Made by a program: the position numbers and the translations under genes
Notes under the pieces: generated by a model
Databases searched by the model: none
What the model was told of the DNA's origin: nothing
What the model saw: only the letters and a program-made list of their open reading frames with translations
Origin: Nereocystis luetkeana
Lineage: Eukaryota; Sar; Phaeophyceae; Laminariales; Laminariaceae
Direction: 5' to 3'
Assembly (NCBI GenBank): GCA_031213475.1
Contig: JARUPZ010000024.1
Location: 5,364,038 to 5,428,037 of the forward strand
Length of the DNA: 64,000 bases
Part shown: piece by piece, positions 46,528 to 52,500 of the stretch
Position numbering within the stretch: the stretch's first letter is position 1
Layout of the letters: the number at the start of each line of letters is the position of its first letter

Positions 46528-49500
46528 GTATATATTGGGCGGCTTTTCGCGTCGAACAGGTACATCGGCGAGGTCGGAGACCTGGTCGTAGGGAGGGTGT
46601 CGGAGGTTCAATCGCGTCGGTGGACGGTCGAGGTGAGGGTTGACGCCAGGGTTAGGGTGGCCGTGGTCGAGAGCTACGGCCAGGGTTAGCGTCAGGTACA
46701 CCGCCGAGGTCCGCCGAGGTCGGAGGCCTTGCCATAGGGAGGGCCTCGGAGGTGCAATCACGATCGATTGGGGTCAGGGTTGGGGCCCAGGGCAAGGGTG
46801 GTTGGGTTCAGGCTCGCGGTTAAAAGTCAGGGTTAGGGCGGCTGGGGTCCAGGGTGTCGGTCAGGGTTAGCGTCAGGTGCATCGGCGAGATCGGAAACGT
46901 GGTTGTGTGTGAAGGGCGTGGGAGGCAAGATGTCGTCGATGAGACGGTTGGGATGAGGGTTAGGCGTGGGGCGGGGTCAGGGTCAGGGTCAGTGTCGTTA
47001 AGGTTGGGGTGGTTGGGGGTGGGATCTGGGGTGGGTTAGAGTTGGTTCGTGGGATAGGGTGAGGATTCTGGGGATTGAGGGTGGGGTGGGAGTCAAGATT
47101 GGGATTAATGCCAAGGTTAGGGATAGTTGGGTACTTTGGGTTATATGGGGTCGGGGTGTAGGTTCAAGGCTAGAGAAAGGTGCAAGATGACCCCCAACGG
47201 AGGCGTTTTGGTTATACAGTTATGGTTACACTACGGTAGGTGAGGGTAGAAGGGCTTAGCGTGGTTGAGGTTAGGGTCAGCGTTTAGGCGAGATGGAGAA
47301 AGGTAGGAGGGCTTAGCGTGATTGGGGTTAGGGTCAGCGTTTAGGCTAGAGATGGAGGAAGGCGCACGGCGAAAACCCGGTTCTTTGACAACGAGCACAA
47401 CCCGGTTCAAAGCAAGTACCAGGTACCAGGTATGTGGATACGTCGTCGACGTTATCGCATTGACTCCCCCCCACCCCCCACCCCCGTCCTCCACGCCTCT
47501 GTATTTTTGGGGCTCTCAGGTAGGCGCGCACAAGCACGCTGTGCTGATGCTCAGCTCGGTGAACCTTCCCGGTGGGCAGCAGAGGATGCGAACGTACGAG
47601 GACCAGCTGCAGATGCGCTCCTTCTTCCAAGAGCACGACCTGATCAGCGTGTGTTGTTGTTGTTGTTTTTGTAAGGGTGGTGTTTTTGGTGGTAGTGTTG
47701 CTGTGTATGTTGTTTTTGGTGGTAGTGTTGCTGTTGATGTTGTTGTTGTTCCTATGGTTGCTGTTGTTGTTGTTGTTGTTGGGATCGTTGCTGTCGCTTT
47801 AGGTGTTGCTGTTGACGTCTCTCCCACCCCGCCCTCTCGGCGCGTAGCAGTCACTATCCCAATCGATGTACGAGTATGTATTCCTATAGTACGTTATTTT
47901 GATTCCTATGTTCTGCTCGGTTCGGGCCCCGCAAATCTATCATCTTACGGTTCGGTTCGGTTCGGTTCGGTTCGGTTCGGTTCGGTTCGGTTCGGTTCGG
48001 TTCGGTTCGGTTCGGTTCGGTTCGGTTCGGTTCGGTTCGGTTCGGCTCGGTTCGGTTCGGTTCGGTTCGGTTCGGTTCGGTTCTGTTCGGTTCTGTTCTG
48101 TTCGGTTCGGTTCGGTTCGGTTCGGTTCGGTTCGGATCGGTTCGGTCCCGGCGGAACCGAGTAGAGCCGAACCGAACCGTAGAAAAAGAACCCTTGAGGT
48201 TTTTTGTACTCACTTGAAAATAGTGTGAATAAGGTTCGAAATCGCGGTTCCTCTCAGCAGCCTGGATTCTCACGGATTTTTATTCTGCACTCGCTCTCCC
48301 ATGTTCAGGTTTACTTCTCACAAGAATGATGCTCATTTTTTTTATCTATCTCTTTTTTTTACTATGGTTTCTGTGCTCGTGAACTTGGTGTGCTTTTGTT
48401 TTTTTTCGTTGCACGTTGAGTTTTCTTCTTTTTTTCTTTTTTTTCTGCACGTCCGTTTTTTTTTTGCTGTGGCTTTCCGTATATACATACTTCGTAGTAC
48501 ATGAATATTTGCTTTGTACCTTTGTTCATCAGACATTTTTTTTTTTTTACCGGTAGATTGTATTTTTTGCTTTTTACTATTATTGCCTGGTGTTTACGTT
48601 GTTTTTTTGGTCGTTTCTGGCTCAGGTGTTGCTTTCCTTCTCTGTCCGTTTGTCTTCACTTTCGTGCGCAGGCGGAAGTGCAGCAGGTGAACCAAGACGG
48701 CGGGATCGCCCTCCACACCAGAAGCCTCAAGTACGGAAAGGTGAGGGTTTCCTAACATAACCAGGCAATACGAATTTTTCCTCATCGGGTTTCCCCCCCC
48801 CCCTACCAACCCTCTGTTTTTTCCACGCTGTTTATATCTTTCGTTTTTCCTGTTTTCTATTTCTTGTTTTGGTCATGATGGGCTGAGGTTGGCGGCAGAG
48901 GTACACCGCTGGGCTCGGGAATTTTTTGCGACAACCTTTGGCTCTCCAGCCCCTGAAGCCTTACCCTAACGTGCTTGGTACGGCTGGGTGCCCGTTTTGA
49001 GATCACTCCGCGACAACGCCATCGTGCGTGGTCTCGTCTCCGCTCCTGGTCCTATCTTTTTTCTGCTGGAAACGTTATCCCATACCGCTCCGGGCACGAA
49101 TGTAAGGACCGCCTGGTATTTTATGATAGTGTACGAGTTCTCCCTTCGAGGCGGCACGAGCGTAGCGCGCAAGACTCTTGTCGAAATACGTGTTCCGGCT
49201 ATTAATCGTCAGGGGCAGGTTTGAGGTATTCCACCAATCGGAGATATGTGCAGCAGTTGGGGCAACAGCTCAAGTGCACCTGTTGACAAACGAAGTATGT
49301 ATTCGGATAAGGAAAATAGGAGTGGAACATGGGAACATGCAGATGGTGACGTAATAGTGTATAAACAGCCCCTGTTTTAACGACCAGGGTGCTATTGCGG
49401 GAGACCATAGTTAATAGGACCAAATGTTGTTGGTAAAAATGGTTAAATATATACCAGGTACCTGGTATGGTTTTTCATGTATACCGGGTAGGTTCTATCA

Positions 49501-52500
49501 ACTATGGTCCCCCGTAATACTGTACGTACCAATTCCAGGTGAATCATTTCTCGTGACAGGCCTTTCTACCTTGGTCTCATTTTCTCTTGGGGAGTTTCAA
49601 CCCTGTAAGGACTGCTGTCCTGTTTTGGGGGCAACCCACTTCGAACGTAACTATTACGGGGGACCATAGTAAATTCCTGGTAGGACCTAGTTTTTCCAAC
49701 AGCATTTGGTCCTATTTACTGTGGTCCCCCGTAATAGTTTGTCCCCCCCCCCCAGAGCGGGATATCAGTCCTCAAAAGGATTCAACCGGGTGGTCTTAAA
49801 CTGGGTACCCCAGCCGTACCCCAGCCGTGCCGCGCTTCCTACACGGGGGGGGCACAGTAATCAGGACCCACCGAACACACAACAACCTATATATTCCAGT
49901 ATTTTTACTGACTACGGGAGACCATAGTTAATAGGACCAAATATTGTTACTAGAAATGCTTAAATGTATAGCTTTTTATGTATACCACAGGTCTTACTAA
50001 CTATGGTCCCCCGCAATAAGCTCGTTTGGTTCTGATTACTGTGTTCATACCGTGATAGCCTAACTCTAACCCTAGCTCTTAGCCCCGGGGGGTGACTGGC
50101 GTAAAAAAAAAATCGCCCTCGCGCGGTACATATGATAGCTGTAGCGGTACTGACGACTACATCGTGAGTAAAAAAAAACAAAAACAAAAACCCAACCCTT
50201 GCGTACGTAAAGTAGTTGGAGACATACATATATATGGACGGGGGGGCGGGGAGAGACGGCATGGACAAACGATTACAAGGCATCGGCCACACCAATACGA
50301 AGCATGCCCCTTGAGCTAGCTGTCTCTACCCGTGTGTTCCCTCTTTCGAACCTCCGGGCGTGCCCCGCGAACCGGCGCTCCTTTTGCCGCGCTTAAGCCG
50401 GACGGTTTCGAGGACATACAGGCCTAAGGGCGCTCCTTTTGTTTGCGCGGGAAGGGGGGGAGGGGGGAGGGGGGAGGGAGGGGGAGCGGGCGGCGTGACG
50501 TCGACACTTTCCGCTGAAAAGTGCGCAAGAGGTCTGCGCGAGAACCTGCGGTAGCACGGGGTTGCTGTGGGTTGTTTTGTTTGTTGCTAAGGTGCTCCGG
50601 AACGTTTTTTTTTGTCGTTTTCCGTTTGTGTGTCCTGATGATTCAACAATTTTATCCGTTACGGTTCTGTCCTTGTTTTTGTCCTTGTTCTGTCCTGTCG
50701 TGTCGTGTTGTGTCCTGTCCTGTCCTCTTCTGTCCTGCCCTTTTCTGTCCTGCCCTCTCCTGTCCTGCCCTGTCCGATCCTGTCCTGTCTGTCCTGGCCT
50801 GTCCTGTCCTGTCCTGTCATGTCCTGTCCTGTCCTGTCCTGTCCTGTCCTGTCCTGTCCTGTCCTGTCCTGTCCTGTCCTATCCTGTCCTCCGCTATCCT
50901 GCGCCTATCTTCCACCTATCCTTCGGTGGTACGTACGCGCTTTCTACACCGCCGCAAACGTGGCTCAGCTGGAGAACGGGCAGCTGGTATCGGTGCCCCC
51001 GGTGTTGATCAGGCGTCTGAAGCAGCACGTCGTTTCTCTCCCTGAAACGGGCGTCGACGTTATCCTCGGTACCAATGGCAACGTGTGGATTTGCCGTGAG
51101 TTTCTATGCTTTTCTGTGCTTTTTTGCGGGAAAGAATCCCGGGGAGGTGGGGGGGGGGGGGGGGGGGGAAGGTGCACTCGATAGGAGAGATGTACTCGAT
51201 CTCATGCATGGCCGTAGTCGTATGACCATAAGTTTGGGGGCGGGGGGGGGGGGGGGAGGGGGTTAGAGTGGCTTGGGGGGGGGGGGAGGGTTGACGTCAT
51301 CCAATGGTATGTCTAGATTTCCCGTGCGATTAGTTTCATCTCAGTTTGTTTCGCGGCGTCTCTTCTCCCTCCCATAAAAAACAAAATCGACCGTCGAACG
51401 CGATCGAGTTTTGCAACAGTCCATTTCGTTTTCTTCGAATCACCACCTGTCCCCCTCCCCCCCCCCCCCCCCTCTTAACGTTCGATTTTTTTTCTCCACC
51501 CCCCTCCCCCCCCCCCCCCCCCCCCCCGACCTCCACCGCCTACCGACCGTTTTGTTTTCCCCGTTTTGATTTCACCTCCGCACCGGCCACCGCTTTTTTC
51601 CCCCTTCTTTATCGTCGTCGTCGTCGTCGTCGTCGTCGGGCGTGTGACGTTCAACCTTCGACCTCCGACTTCCAACGATCGACAATCGACCTTCGACCTC
51701 CGGCGTACGTTCGACCTTCCATTCCCGACATCGGACGACGTACGTCCGACGCGCCGGGCGGGCTGCAGGAACGCCACCCGAGGACTGGAAAGGCGCAGAG
51801 GAAGGGGACGCGGCCGGAACGGGAACCATGGCGCCTAAGGCCGAGACTCTGACCCGACAGCGAAAGCTTCACGCGGACACGGTGAGTATAATACATGGAA
51901 CAAAAACGTGACTTTGACGTGGCGTATCATACTTATTTTATGAAAAAATAGTAATGCGACTCACTCTCGGCCCTGGAATTTCACGGCAAAACCTTTTCTT
52001 TTTTTTTTTCCTGGTGCTTTTGATCCCCTTCTTGATGCCGTGCCGTGCCGTGCCGTGCCGTGCCTTTTTTTTTTTTTTTTGGAGAAAAAAGTACATATAC
52101 ATACGTACGCGTACTTGTATGTAGTGTGTCATGTGAGTGTTAAGGTGAAATGACGTAGAAAACAGTTGGATTTAGAGTGCCCCCCGAGAAGGCGCGAGTC
52201 CAAGCCGTCACGCAGGGGTTTCCTACATGTCGACCCTAGTGGCTAGACATTCCACAACGAACCTGTTTGTGCTACAAACGGGGTTGCAAAAATAGGTGGC
52301 CAGTCCCGGTGGCTACGTAGGCATGCCATCACTGAACTGGTGTGCTGCAAGTGGGATTGCAAATAGGTGGCCAATGCCAGTGGCTGGGCGTATCACAACT
52401 AAACTACGGTACGTGCTGTGATCGCAACTATGACGGGGGGCCATATTAAATAGAATCTACGGTACACACAAAAACCCATATTTTTACCTGTTTTTACTAA

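Larger units (their letters stand above)
46640..47350 (+). repeat. TTAGGG-like degenerate minisatellite
   Basis: Many GGGTTAGGGT, GTCAGGGTTAGCGTCAGG and GGTTAGGGTCAGCGTTTAGG motifs. A unit of about 68 bp is doubled at 47265-47350. It surrounds the exon 3 copies, so exon and minisatellite amplified together. Confidence 0.6.
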
